64,000 nt of DNA from Dugong dugon (lineage: Eukaryota > Chordata > Mammalia > Sirenia > Dugongidae): NCBI GenBank assembly GCA_030035585.1, contig CM057473.1, positions 14,310,501-14,374,500 on the forward strand. The letters are read 5' to 3'. Position 1 is the first letter of the stretch. Every line of letters begins with the position of its first letter. A program made the position numbers and the translations under genes. This document shows, piece by piece, positions 35,501-46,859 of this stretch. Below the pieces are notes generated by a model, which made no database searches, had not been told where the DNA came from, and was given only the letters and a program-made list of their open reading frames with translations.

Positions 35501-36276
35501 ATGACACAACCTTGCTTGCTGAAAGTGAAGAGGACTTGAAGCGCTTACTGATGAAGACCAAAGAGTACAGCTTTCAGTATGGATTACACATTAACAGAAA
35601 GAAAACAAAAATCCTTACAATTGGACCAATAAGCAACATCTTGATAAACGGAGAAAAGATTGAAGTTGTCAAAGATCTCATTTTACCTGGATTCACAATC
35701 AGTGCGGATGGAAGCATCAGTCAATAAATCAAATGACATATTACTGTATTGGGAAAATCTGCTGCAAAAGGCCTCTTTAAAGTGTTAAAAAGCAAAGCCA
35801 TCACTTTGAAGACTAAGGTTTACTTGACCCAAACCATGATATTTTCAATAGCCTCATATGCATGCGAAAGCTGGACAATGAATAAGGAGGGCTGAAGAAG
35901 AATTGATGCCTTTGAGTCATGGTGTTAGCAAAGAATATTGAATATACAATGGACTTCCAAAAGAACAGACAAGTCTGTCTTGGAAGAAGTACAGCCAGAA
36001 TACTCCTTGGAAGCAAGGATTGTAAGACTATTCACGTGCTTTGTAAAGGTTATCAGGAGGGATCAGTCCCTGGAGAAGGACATCATACTTGGTAAAATGG
36101 AGGCTCATCGAAAAAAAGGAAGACCCTCAATGAGACAGACTGACATGGTGGCTGCAACAATGGGCTCAAGCATAACAAAAATTGTGAGGATGGTGCAGGA
36201 CAGGGCAGTGTTTTGTTCCATTGTACTTAGAGTCGCTATGAGTCAAAACCAATTCAATGGCAACTAACAACAACAG
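32590..36276 (+). mobile_element. Full-length RTE LINE, copy B, split by an LTR
   Basis: A plus-strand RTE of about 3.2 kb once the LTR at 34352-34833 is removed. The 5' end is near 'gtgttgctgtgttgttggaa' (32622) and the 3' end is 'ggcaactaacaacaacagg' (36276). The endonuclease region includes 33121-33330 ('VSDRIISIHLQGRPVNTT'). The basic linker is at 33698-34141 ('DELWNDIKDIIHEESKR'). The RT core is at 34835-35730 ('LLTMQRHLTVDHDKLGI', 'LAESEEDLKRLLMKTKE'). The C-terminal region is at 35938-36267. The catalytic YADD has become YTDD (35494-35505), and multiple stops and frameshifts are present. Confidence 0.95.
34352..34833 (-). repeat. Solitary ERVL/MaLR-type LTR, 482 bp, in RTE copy B
   Basis: It begins 'tgtcttaggctgggttctct' and ends near 'cttaaccatcatg'. 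Flanking 'ccagt' (34347-34351) and 'ccaat' (34834-34838) are a probable 5-bp duplication with one change. The RTE text is continuous across the insertion. The length equals that of the related LTR at 62173. Confidence 0.85.
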
Positions 36277-36284
36277 GATTGTCC

Positions 36285-36395
36285 AGTAGGACTGCACACC
36301 TGCTGAGACCTTGATTTTAAAACTTCTGACCTTCAGAGCTGTAAAATAATAAAATGTGTTGTTTAAAGCCACTATATTTACGCTAGTATTTTACA
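36285..36395 (+). repeat. MLT1-type LTR 3' fragment
   Basis: 'gagaccttgattttaaaact', 'ctgaccttcagagctgtaaa' and 'gtgttgtttaaagccactat' match the end of many MaLR LTRs ('cagaactgtaagataataaa...gtttaagccacta'). It separates two RTE 3' ends. Confidence 0.6.
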
Positions 36396-36396
36396 A

Positions 36397-36890
36397 ATGA
36401 CATACTGCATTGGACAAATCTGCAACAAAAGACCTCTTTAAAGTGTTAAGGTACAAAGATGTCACTTTGATGACTAAGGTGCACCTGACCCAAGCCATGG
36501 TGTTTTCAATCTCCTCATAAACATGTAAAAGATGGACAACAAAAAAGGAAGACCAAAGAAGAATTTACCCATCTTAATTTTCATGTTGGCGAAGTATATT
36601 GAATATACCATGGACTGCCTAAGAACCAACAAATCTGTCTGGGAGGAAGCACAGCCAGGATGCTCCTTAGAAGGAAGGGTAGTGAGACTTTGTCTCAATT
36701 TCTTTGCACACTTCATCAGGAAAGCCCAATTGCTGGAGAAGGACAGAATACTTAGTAGAAGGCCAATGGAAAAGAGGGAGACCCTTAACAGGATGGATTG
36801 ACAAAGAGGCTTCAACAGTGACCTCAACCGTAACAAGGATTGTGAAGATGCTATGAGTTGGAGCAGACTGGATGGCACCTAACAACAAAC
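36397..36890 (+). mobile_element. RTE LINE, 5'-truncated copy C
   Basis: It matches the last 500 bp of copy B, starting at 'gacatactgcattggacaaa' (compare 35735) and ending 'gatggcacctaacaacaaac'. Its substitutions differ from those of B, so it is an independent insertion and not a recent duplicate. ORF fragment 36532-36801 covers the C-terminal part. Confidence 0.92.
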
Positions 36891-37149
36891 CTTTACTTAT
36901 TTTGTATATCTTTATATGTGTATCACCCAGTATCTCTATTTATGCATATATATTTACACTATTTATATCTATGTATAGATCTACATGAGTTGATAAGTGG
37001 TTTGAATTGAAACTGTTTTTCACTAGGTGTGGAATATATACTAGGTATATTCAGAGTAATTAGTGGTCAGTGGGTCACAGTACAAATCTGGACATAGGCA
37101 AGAATGTTGTGATAATAAGTATAGGTGTATATATTAAGAGTTCTATGGA
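36891..37149. other. Unassigned sequence
   Basis: TATA-rich sequence with no identified feature. Confidence 0.4.
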
Positions 37150-37640
37150 AGGAGAGAGTTTTCTGTATATCAGAACCAAAGGAACAAAAAGTTAAAGCAT
37201 GATATTAAATTTGAACAATGAAGAATATATACTGTCCCAAGATGGGAGGCAGTTATGACAGAGTGAACGGGTGAATGCAAATGGCCATTCCATTTCAGGG
37301 AAAATCAAGTTGACTGGTTCCTTGGAACAAATGGTACATAAGGAGGGATAGCAGAATATGAGCTAGAGGGTCTGGAAGATGTCAGATTATTATTCACCAT
37401 ATGCACTAATTTAGAATTTTTAACTTTACCCTGAAAGCTGTTGAGGGTCTTTGAATTTCTTGTTAAGTTAAAACAAAATGAGAAAAGCAGAAACAAGCAG
37501 AATGCTTAAGTGAAAAAACTGAGCCTTCTTAATTCATATGGCGATATTGCCATTTTTTGAAGTTATTAGTGTGAGGGATTCTTTGAAGTGTATTAAATAG
37601 CTTAGATAGGAATTTGAGAGTGTTTTATAAAATGTAAAAA
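37150..37640 (-). repeat. Possible L2 LINE remnant, antisense
   Basis: 'aaccaaaggaacaaaaagtt', 'ttaactttaccctgaaagct' and 'gttgagggtctttgaa' resemble the antisense L2 sequence ('ttttattctgaaagcaatggggagcc'). Weak evidence from landmarks only. Confidence 0.4.
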
Positions 37641-37849
37641 TTTAAACATGCTACTTATGCCAGGAGATGAGAAATACATTTTCCTTTGAAGGAATTCTTT
37701 GAAGATGCAAAAGTAGCTGTGAGTTGTGATATTGTGCATTTATATTGTTTACAGACTCACCCATGCTCTGCATGTTTCTACAATGATTTCATATTTCATA
37801 AGGTGTGAGCTGTTACTATACTTTCAAAATACATATGTATAAGCATCAT

Positions 37850-38918
37850 ATAAACTTAAAAATAAAAACTAGTACTTCCTGGCAACATAGCACTATAGGC
37901 AGAAGCACCACACCGTCCCTTCATAGCAAAGATCTGAAAAACTAAGCCAAACAGAGAAAATGGCAATCCTGAAACCCTAAGCATCAAATGAAGAGATAAA
38001 GAACTCAGCCAAGCACCAAATGGAATAAGAAACTGACAGACAACAGAGAAGAGGGAGAGATACATGCAGAGGTCCCCATCAGCTAACAAACGCAGCATGG
38101 TTCCACCATCTTGGACTCCTATCAGAGACCAGCAAACAGGGGGTACGAGAAAGCAGCTTCACAGACCTTACAGCAGGAGAGAAAACAACCAGTAACCAGT
38201 GATATATGCTTTCCCATTCCCCCCAACCTTCTTCACCCCCACTCGGGCTCCTCTGCTTCCTGCAGCCACAGTTTCTTGGCAGGTAAGCACCGGCTTCAAC
38301 CTGGTGTCACTTGGATTCCACCCACCAGCACTGGCCGACTCCCTAAGTGCCATTTGTTAGCTGCTGGTGTTGCTTTTTTCCACTCTAGATTTCTTCCTTA
38401 CCTCTCACCACCTCCCCCTCCTTTCTCTCAAATACCTGGCTCTGTGCACTTCTTCCTGAAAGGCTGTGAAACACCACTCAAATGTGAAACTGCTTCCTGG
38501 CCCATGCTGCCATGCTGGTGGGATCTCAGGGCTTTTTGTGTTTGTTTGTTTTGAATTGTTTGTTTGTTTTCTTTTTATTTTCTCAAATTGGGAGCCCCTT
38601 CTAGCCAGGCAGTACCGCACAGCTTGGGACCTACCCCCTCAGTTTATGCAGACACACAGAGGGATCCCTGAGAACATTTCTTTTTCTTGGGGTTTTTTTT
38701 TTTTTTTTCTGTCTTTTGAGGGGTTTTTCTTGTTCTTGTTTTTTTTTTAATTTGTTTGTTTTGTTTTCTTTTCCCTTTTTGTCTTTCTTCATTACTCAGT
38801 TTCTTGTCTCTCTATACTTTCCCTGTCTTTCTGTCCCCTGAATACCTGACATTGAGTGACACCTCTATGCCTCCTAGCCAGGCTGTACTTCATGGCCTGG
38901 GAGCAACTTTCCCAGACC
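37850..38918 (+). repeat. Elephant-type L1 5' UTR
   Basis: In order: 'cactataggcagaagcacca', 'agcatcaaatgaagagataa', 'gactcctatcagagaccagc', 'ggattccacccaccagcact' and 'gggatctcagggctttttgt', then T-rich tracts (38691-38760) and 'ttgagtgacacctctatgcc'. I recognise this as the long GC-rich promoter-bearing leader of an elephant L1, with many CpGs decayed. No ORF1 follows, so the rest of the L1 is missing. Several 70-150 codon ORFs here (for example 38111-38554) are composition artefacts. Confidence 0.8.
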
Positions 38919-39525
38919 TGACATGCTGTGCTAAAGAAGACATAATACAGCTAATACTTGTAAACTATCCTTGAGACATAAGTCTAATTAACCTTCCTAA
39001 TCTCTAACCTTGAAGAAAAAAACGTGTCATTTGGCTAATCTCTAACCCTGTAGAAAAGACATAACATACTAGTCTTTGATGTCACACTAGTCCTTACTGT
39101 GTAAGGCCAAGGAGAGATTTCACATATAAACCCTGAATTCTCACTCACTCACTGAGAGAAGGCAGAGGCAAAGAGATCTTTCTCTTGTCTCTTACTCTCT
39201 CTGAAGACCAAGATCCTGCTGAGACTCTGCCCACTACCAATATCAGAACCTAGCTAGAGGGATCTCCCCGAGTTTGAGCAATGGTTAAGAGGTCTCCTCC
39301 TGTGACCTCTTCTTGAAGGTAACAGTATGAAGTCTAAATATTTGCACTCTAACCATTGAGCTAATATTGTAATCGTAATTGTTAATTCTGATTCTCTGGC
39401 TCTAGATGAACGTCATGAGGTCTTACTTGAGTGCCTTGCCATGACTACCTTGCAATAAACTAACAGAGTTTATGTATAATAAACCTGAGTATCTCTGTAT
39501 TAATTTTCTGAGATTAAATCCTTCA
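38919..39525 (+). repeat. Class I (gammaretrovirus-like) ERV solo LTR
   Basis: It starts 'tgacatgctgtgctaaagaa' and ends 'gattaaatccttca', flanked by 'agacc' (38914-38918) and 'agaca' (39526-39530). Internally there is a TATA-like 'catataaaccctgaattctc' (39123-39142) and poly-A signals 'aataaa' near 39456 and 39479. The repeated 'ctctaacc' blocks in U3 are typical of class I LTRs. No primer-binding site or gag follows, so recombination has left a solo LTR. Confidence 0.75.
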
Positions 39526-39530
39526 AGACA

Positions 39531-41410
39531 TACCAGATAATGCTTCAAGTAACAGACCCCTTAAATGACCAAGGATTCTTGGCCAGAAGTGTGCAAGACA
39601 CACTATAGCCCACATCTATCACGAAATATCATAGTATCTGTCATACCTTCCAAGCTGAATCTCACTCAACTACCCAACCTTGGTTTTCTTCATTTCCATA
39701 CTCATGATTTATCAAGATGCAAATAAATGCCTATTAATTACATATACCCATGCCCATCAAGAGTCCCATCCATTTATAAACAGAAATGCTGTATTCAAAA
39801 ATAATGGAAATAAGTGTTGCATGAAACCCAGATGAAATTGGCCAGTTGGTATGATGAGTAACAGAAATGAGCTGGACTGTCTTTGGCTTAATGAGAACTC
39901 TGATGTCATCCTATGATTTATTCCTATCTCCAGATCTTCCACCAAAAAGCTGAGGTCAAAGGTAGGAAATAATATTTTATGATTATTATGTATTTAATGT
40001 ATTTATTAGAGGATTCAGAATATTTCTTCACAATGTCAAATAACGATGTAACTGTCAGTTGATTTAAGCAATCAGTCTGTAAAAAGACTTTAAAAAGGCT
40101 CTGAGTGAATTCACTCAGTTTAAAGGAAAACAGATATTTTGTAATCTAATATAGCTGAAAGTTGCTGGGTTTTTAATGGCGATTAATAAGAAAACAGAAT
40201 AATAGTAATAGAACTTTAAAAGATAACAGGAAACAAAGATCAGCAATGGTTTAAAAAAGAAGAGGAAATACCTGCATAAAATGTGAAATCATAACATTTT
40301 GAGAGACAGCAAGGCGCTTTTTAGTTTACTGAGCTATAATATTAAACCCTCCGGTCTTTTCTGGAAGGAGCAAGAAACTCAGCTGACAAGGATAAGTTTA
40401 GCAACATGAGCCAGTCTTTCTGAAAATCCTCTGTTTTCTACACATTTAACAGCTTCTACATATTTGACAATAAAAGACTTTCAATTGAAACTTCAAATAG
40501 ATACCAGCATTTTTGTGCTAGAAATGATCAAGATTATAATCTAGGTTAACTAAACTGTAAAGTTTTGCTTCCTTTTTTTTCTATTTCCTTCTCTACTACT
40601 AATGACATCTGGTTTTCTAAGCTTTTTTAGTACCTCCAAAATACCTTCAACATTGTAAGTGTTCCATATCTGTTATTTGTATAAATTGAAGGGATTAAAT
40701 GGGATTAAAAAATTATGGAAGTTATTTCAGAAACAAGAATTCAAGTCTGGCAAACAGCTCTGTGATGGTCTTGCAACATTTATAACACATAAATTACAAA
40801 TTACCAAAATTATAATTTGTAACTTGCAAAATTACGTAGAATGGTGTTTCTCAGGTTTTTTTTTTTTTTTTTTAATCTTGCATTTATTACCTTTGTATTA
40901 CCAGTTTTGTAAAATTTCTACTTAACTTCAACAACGCTACTTAGGATATGTTCAATATAGAAGATTCATATGCTGGATAAGATAGGTAACAAATATGATA
41001 TTTCTCAAAATTGACTCTAGCTAGATATTAATTTACTCATTCCTAAAGTCTTAGTGGGTAGCAGAAGGTAGTGCTGTCAATTGGTGATATGGAAAAAAGA
41101 AAACATATACATATATATAATCATCCTTCTCACTGTCTCAAAGGTAAGTGACATGGACAGCTTCTACATTTTTCTCTTTCTTACTCATGCAGTTTTCCTT
41201 CTAATAACTTCTGTCCTTTTCTAGACTATCCGTAATGCTTATTTAAATAAAAATCCCCTCATAATAGAAAGAGAGGAAAGAGAAAAAATGCAGTGTTTTG
41301 TCTGACCATCAAATACTGATGGTGATCATGGTTGCTTGCAGACATTTTCAGCTATTTAAATAGTAAAATAGGAAACAGAAAAAAACAGAGATAAATAGAT
41401 CTTCAGATGT
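39531..41410. other. Unassigned AT-rich sequence
   Basis: No gene or repeat recognised. A poly-T run of about 16 lies at 40857-40873. Confidence 0.45.
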
Positions 41411-41411
41411 C

Positions 41412-41520
41412 CTCAAGTTAATAATCTCATTTTACAAAAGAAAAAAGACCCATAGAAATTAATTGATTTATTAAATGTCATTCTGCTAGTTAGGAGGAAA
41501 ATGAGTATTTGAACTGTTCT
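41412..41520 (-). repeat. MIR SINE fragment, antisense
   Basis: 'aataatctcattttacaaaa' followed by 'atttattaaatgtcattctg' and 'tagttaggaggaaaatgagt' fits the reverse complement of MIR ('ccattttacagatgaggaaa...gtcacacagctagtaag'). Confidence 0.55.
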
Positions 41521-42184
41521 GCGTAAAGACATTGTTTTTAAATCCATATTGTAGCATATTTTTACCTACATCTTTTATTTATTTTTAATGGTATTCTCTA
41601 GCACTTCCTTTAAGTGGTCAATATAATTTATTCTTTACAAAATTTATATTACTATCGAGAAATAGCAATAAAACTATTACAGTATTTTCAAGTTTTTAGA
41701 ATTAAAGCTTTGTATTATTCCATCTGTATCAGAGAATGTTGTGTTCATTGCTCCCATAATTTTATTTAATTTCACAATGGATGAGATATCTACCCTATTT
41801 TTGATGCTATTAGACTTTTACCTTTATATTCTCTCTCTTACCAGATCCTTAATGGCAGACAAAATGCCTTGAGTCCAACGCTCGCCAGACCTCATTCACT
41901 GGGGAGCGCGAAGAATTCTGAATTAAGGGCAAGGGACCACCTTTCATCATCTCTTTTCTCCGCTTCCCATTTCCTGTCCTCATGCAACGAGCACAACTGA
42001 GCAGCTTTGCTCTCTACATACAGACTCTATGGACTCCATTCGTTTATATGTTTAGAAAATATAAAAGGTCAGATATAGGTGAAGGCTTAAGACACTTGGG
42101 AGAGACAATAATATTTTGGTAGCATCGACTGTGCTCTTCACCCTCTTGAACAGTTTAGGTCAAAAATTTTCAAGTGAGTAACTC
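41521..42184. other. Unassigned; contains a CpG-bearing unique patch
   Basis: No repeat recognised. At 41875-41915 several CpGs occur close together ('ccaacgctcgccagacctc', 'ggggagcgcgaag') in otherwise CpG-poor DNA. Confidence 0.4.
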
Positions 42185-42400
42185 TAGAGCATTCGTGTAT
42201 ACTATGGTGACCGTTAGCCGCATGTGGCTATTTAAATTTAACATTAATTTAAACTAAACAAAATTAATAATCAAGCTGATCAGTTTTAGTAGCAACATTT
42301 CAAGTGTGGAGCTGCCTATGGAACTGCCGGCTACCATAGTGCAATGCAGATATAGAATATATCTATCATGGCAGGAATATCCATCGGTCAGCAGAGATAA
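42185..42400. repeat. hAT-Charlie type non-autonomous element
   Basis: 'ttagccgcatgtggctattt', 'aatttaacattaatttaaac', 'gcaacatttcaagtgtggag' and 'gcaatgcagatatagaatat' match a common element with 'gccacatgtggctatttaaa' and 'cagcgcagatatagaac' ends. Family name left open. Confidence 0.65.
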
Positions 42401-43939
42401 AGAACATATACAATTTGTAATAAATCATATTAGTTTAAAATAATGCACCACAGCACAAAATCTAGTGTCCCTTTGTTACTCTATGTTACTCTGCTACGTA
42501 TACATTGAATATTCATGCCTCTATGTTTAAGAAGGGCAACTATAAAGGGAGCTCCATTTTTTTCCCCGGAACATGCCTATACTTTTGGTCTATTATGAAA
42601 AGAGAACAAAATATCTCACAACTGTGTGACGGTCTTTTTTTGGATTCACTACTTCGAAGATTTTTTTGAAGTATTTTTTATTGGAGAAGAATGAATGAGT
42701 TAAAACAAGTCTTAAGTGCTTCTTTGGGGCAAATATCTCTGCCTTGAAAAAGTAAAGGTTTCAATGTGTTTCAGCAACTCTTTTCCTTCCTAGAGTGTGT
42801 TTTATTTCACTTTTGTACTCTTTACTTGACATTTATGCTTTAATGACAATGTGATTTAAGAAATAAAGGCAAATATATGAGTGGGCATTAGTAAGTCAGA
42901 GAGACTGTTTAATTAGTGACTCTTTGATAACAAAAGCATGTTTAATGTATGTGTGGGAAATGCAATAAGAGAGATGGTAGAAACGATATGATAAGAAAGG
43001 AGGAATGCAACCTAACAAATCCTGGGCCATGCTGACTAAAGGGAAGTTAGAATTTTATAGTCTTAAGGAGTTTGAGGCATCTTCAAGTCAAAGAATAAGA
43101 AAGATCTTTAATGTAGATGTTAACTTCACTAAAGATGATGAGCAAGGCCTGGCTTAAAAAAAAAAAAAAAAAGAAGAAGAAAATACTACTTCATGTATAA
43201 ATTTTGACAAGATCATATAAGAGAATTGGCAGCCAGTATAATCTGAAAATGGTGTTTATAAGTGAAGAGAATAATGGATCAATGATCTGAAAGTGACATT
43301 GAAGGACAAGAACAGAGTCAATATCATAGTCACTTACCCTGAGAGTCCAAGAGAGCAGAGAAGAAGCACCTACAATGGAAGCATCAGACTATAGTGCCTG
43401 AAAGCTAAATGTATGTATATATTTGCTCAAATAAGAGCAGTGCTACCACGGGTTTTGATACAAAGCAACTACAGGTAGAAGAAATTGGATAAGAGTAAAA
43501 ATTTTTAAAAAGTAAATAAACTGAACAAAAGATATTTGGGTATAGGGAACTATGTAAGCAAAGAAATGAGGAGTTCATTTGTATAGTGTTAGATGTAATC
43601 AGCAGGATGATTCAAACACTTGATCAGGAGCAAAATACATTCTTACATGTTAAGACTGATTTAGTCAATTGGGAAGAGAAGGCTTATTATCACTTGGATA
43701 TCTAAACTAAATTATGGTCATCTGACTTAAGTGATTATCTAATCTTCTTCTGCCAGATTAAAAAAAAAAAGTGCAATTTCAAGCTATTAGAATGCAACAG
43801 AATAAAAATCATTTATATATCAACATATTTACATGCTCAAATTCCATGCAACCTTTAAGTCTCTACTCAGATGTTTCCCATTTAATGAGACCTTCAAGAA
43901 TCTCTGTCCTTGACTGGGTTCATTTTGTTGTAAGGAACA
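42401..43939. other. Unassigned sequence
   Basis: No gene or repeat family recognised. A poly-A run lies at 43157-43173. Confidence 0.45.
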
Positions 43940-44032
43940 TAAAAAAACAAAATAAACCCCATTGCTGTCGAGTCGATTTTGACTCATAGAGACCCTATAG
44001 GACAGAGTAGAATTGCCCCCATAGGGTTATAA
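43940..44032 (-). mobile_element. AfroSINE, antisense, truncated
   Basis: 'ccattgctgtcgagtcgatt' and 'ccctataggacagagtagaa' are the 3' half of the SINE. It stops at 'catagggttataagg'; the tRNA-like head is missing. Confidence 0.9.
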
Positions 44033-44715
44033 GGAAAATAAATCATAAAATTACCTCACCAAAAAAAAAAAAGAAGTTATAAGAAGGAAGACAAAAACCA
44101 TAGAAATAAGCCAACAGGTGAATAGCCAAACAAAGAAAGGGCAGGAATCATGCTACTCTTGGAATCAATAGCCCAAGATCATAGACTATAACTCCAGCAT
44201 CTGTAATTAACATAAGTCGGTTGCACTCCATGTCTTTCCATCATTCTGTTTTAGTTATTGATTCAGTCAACCCAAATCCCAATTTCCTTCCATGACAGGC
44301 CATATGAAAGAAACTCTTCAGTCTGTGATTGCCCTCTCTATATATCAGATGTAACCACACTGCACCAAACAGCTCTGAATAAAGATTGGGACTCTTAGGG
44401 GGAGACTGGTGCATTGGCCTATTGTCCATTCAACTGAAAATTTTAAAAGAAATAGATTATTTGAAATAAGAGAAAGGGCAGAGCCAGAGCTCCAAGGAAT
44501 GTCTAAAATTAACCTGTGCTAGAACTAGTATCTTCCTCATCTACAATGCTGTAAGACTTTATCTATGCAACACCTAGCACATTTATCAAAAATTTCCCTT
44601 GGTATAAAAACAAAAGCACATATCTGCCCTTGCATATATACTTTTCTTGAGTGAAAGTCAACTATCGTTTTAAATGTCTGCCTAAATCTCCTTTGCTGGC
44701 TCTTCCTTTTTAGCA
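44033..44715. other. Unassigned sequence
   Basis: No feature identified with confidence. A/G-rich simple text at 44060-44080. Confidence 0.4.
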
Positions 44716-45460
44716 ATCTGTAACTGCTGCAGTGCCACAAGGCTCAAGTCTTTGCTTTTTTCTCTTCTCTAATTGCATTAGCTCCCAACATGATCTCATC
44801 TATCTCCATGACTTCAAATGCTATTTATGGCTGATAATGACCTCATTGTTTTATTTAGTTCCAATTTTATCTCTCAATTTCAGACTAAGATATCAAACAC
44901 AGCACTCACCATCTCTGTTTGAGTTAAGCATCTCAAAATTAACATGCCCGTGATAGTTTTTTTTCCCTTCTCCAAACTTCTTTCGTCTCCTGCATTTTTT
45001 ATTTCAGCAGTTGACACCAACATTTAACCCAATGGTTCAAACCAAAATCCTAAGAATCAAGCATGACACATTTCTTTCACTCCTACTATGGTATAGACTC
45101 CAGTGTTCAACTCATCATAAAGTCCTGTCTGCTCTAAATTCAAATAATATCTCACCACCTCTACTTCTATCAATCTAGTTTATTATTGTCTCTTGCCTAT
45201 GCAGTGGCATAGGCATATCCACTCTGCCAAATTCTGCTCTTACTCCCTTCTCATCAACAGCCACATAATTGCAGACTGAGCCTCAAAAAAACATAAATCG
45301 GACCAGACTATTCCTTTGCTTTCCAAAAGCTCTCAGATTCACCCTGGTTTTTTATATCCCTGTATTAACAAACTCTTTGCCTACTTTTGACATCATGCCA
45401 ACTCCCAGTGCTCTACTTTCTGTTCATCAAGCATATTTTATAACATCTAACGCATTTTAA
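44716..45460 (+). pseudogene. L2 LINE reverse transcriptase remnant
   Basis: L2 is a CR1-clade LINE extinct in placental mammals. A plus-strand frame starting at 44732 keeps the RT motif 'PQGSSL' in the position of the conserved PQGSVL block, followed by 'DLIYLHDFKCYLW'. The place of the YADD box is degraded. Further 3' are 'cctaagaatcaagcatgaca', 'ctcaccacctctacttctat' and 'cataaatcggaccagactat', which follow the L2 ORF2 order. It is old, with multiple stops; the ORF at 45269-45460 covers the end. Non-functional. Confidence 0.75.
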
Positions 45461-45532
45461 TCAGGCTCATTTTGGATTAAACTCTTGTCTGTATGTGAAA
45501 ATGTCATTGTTACAAATATTTAATATTCTCAC

Positions 45533-45628
45533 TGTCCCATAGGGTTACCAACGAGTGCCTGGTGGATTCGAACTACCGACCTTTTGGTTAGCAACCAAAC
45601 TCTTAATCACTGCACCATCAGAAATATC
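45533..45628 (-). mobile_element. AfroSINE 5' half, antisense
   Basis: 'cccatagggttaccaacgag', 'ggtggattcgaactaccgac' and 'cttttggttagcaaccaaac', ending 'ctgcaccatcagaaat'. The tail portion is absent. Confidence 0.9.
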
Positions 45629-46324
45629 AAAGGTGTTTAAATTTTGGTACTGATATATTTATAATCATGGGCATTGTTTGGATAGTAGATTCTCTTTTTG
45701 ACAACATACGTTTCAGTTTTAACAATAGCCATGCTGAGATGTGACCAGTCTGATAGCCTACAGGTCTTAGACTAAAAATCAATGATGTAAGGAATATTTT
45801 CTGAATGAAAATGCCATATTTTAAAATAAATGTCACGTGTTTATGTGAGGAACTTGGTGTAGGAGAACAAATACAACAGCTGCTTTTTAATCATATGTAG
45901 AAATTATGACTCTAATCTGTTACATTTAATAGCACAATGCATTTGAAAGAATGCACTACTAAGTATTCATGTTAGTAAGCGTTTTATGCACAATAAGCAT
46001 CACTAAAATAACTCACACTCTAGGTTTTTGAAAACAGATTGGGGTTTTTCACAGGGCTTATTTCTTCCTCTAACGCATGGCACAAGCGAATAACCTTCTT
46101 TAGCTTGGTTGCAGAAAAGGCCTCCACCTTTGTTTTCTCAGCTCTTCAAGGTAGCTCCTTATGTCTCTGTACTAAGAACGGAATTTTTGCTTCCAGAAAA
46201 GTTATGCATGTAGAGTGGAAATCAGTATTAATGCCCACTTTGTTCAAACATTTCAGTGAGATGTCAATGTTACTAGAGTTGACAGTAAATTTTATTACGC
46301 TAATAAGTGCTTAAAACTGTATCG
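45629..46324. other. Unassigned sequence
   Basis: No gene or repeat recognised; small ORFs on both strands have no features. Confidence 0.4.
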
Positions 46325-46495
46325 CAAAAGTTGCTGGATGGCTCAAATTGTTTGCCCTCAGCTTGCAACCAAAATGCTGGTGGATTGAAATCACCATTGG
46401 CACCTCGGCAGAAACAAGCTTGATGATCTGCTTCCACAAAAATCATATGCAAGAAAATCCTATGGACAGTTCTAGTCTGTACTGAGTCTGCATAA
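46325..46495 (+). mobile_element. AfroSINE-related SINE, strongly diverged
   Basis: 'gctggatggctcaaattgtt', 'aaaatgctggtggattgaaa' and 'cctatggacagttctagtct' keep the block order of an old AfroSINE relative. Confidence 0.6.
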
Positions 46496-46859
46496 ATCAC
46501 AAAAACAATAATAGTAAAAACAAGAAAAAAGGAACAGCGATGATGTGATAATGGCAAACTGTATTGTACATGGTAGCTCTACTGACAGGAGCACTATTCA
46601 TGCTCATATCTGAGGCTCTTGTATTCATATATTTTATTTTAAAACTTTGATCAACCCTCAGAATTCCAGATAAATGGCAATCACTATTTACCATCTGGGT
46701 CAAATAAAGCCTTCTTTTAAAAAATTAAGTCATTTTAGGAATAAATTTTAAAAGTAAAAAAGAGCTATTGAAAATCAGCATTGTTAAAAATTTTACAAAT
46801 AATTTAAACTTAGTAAACACGAATTTTTATTCTACGTATTTCTGGTTTTAAAGACATTG

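Noticed and set aside
38111..38554. A 147-codon plus-strand ORF with Pro/Ser-rich content
   Set aside because: It lies wholly in L1 5' UTR sequence, whose GC-rich composition yields long chance ORFs. No domain is recognisable.
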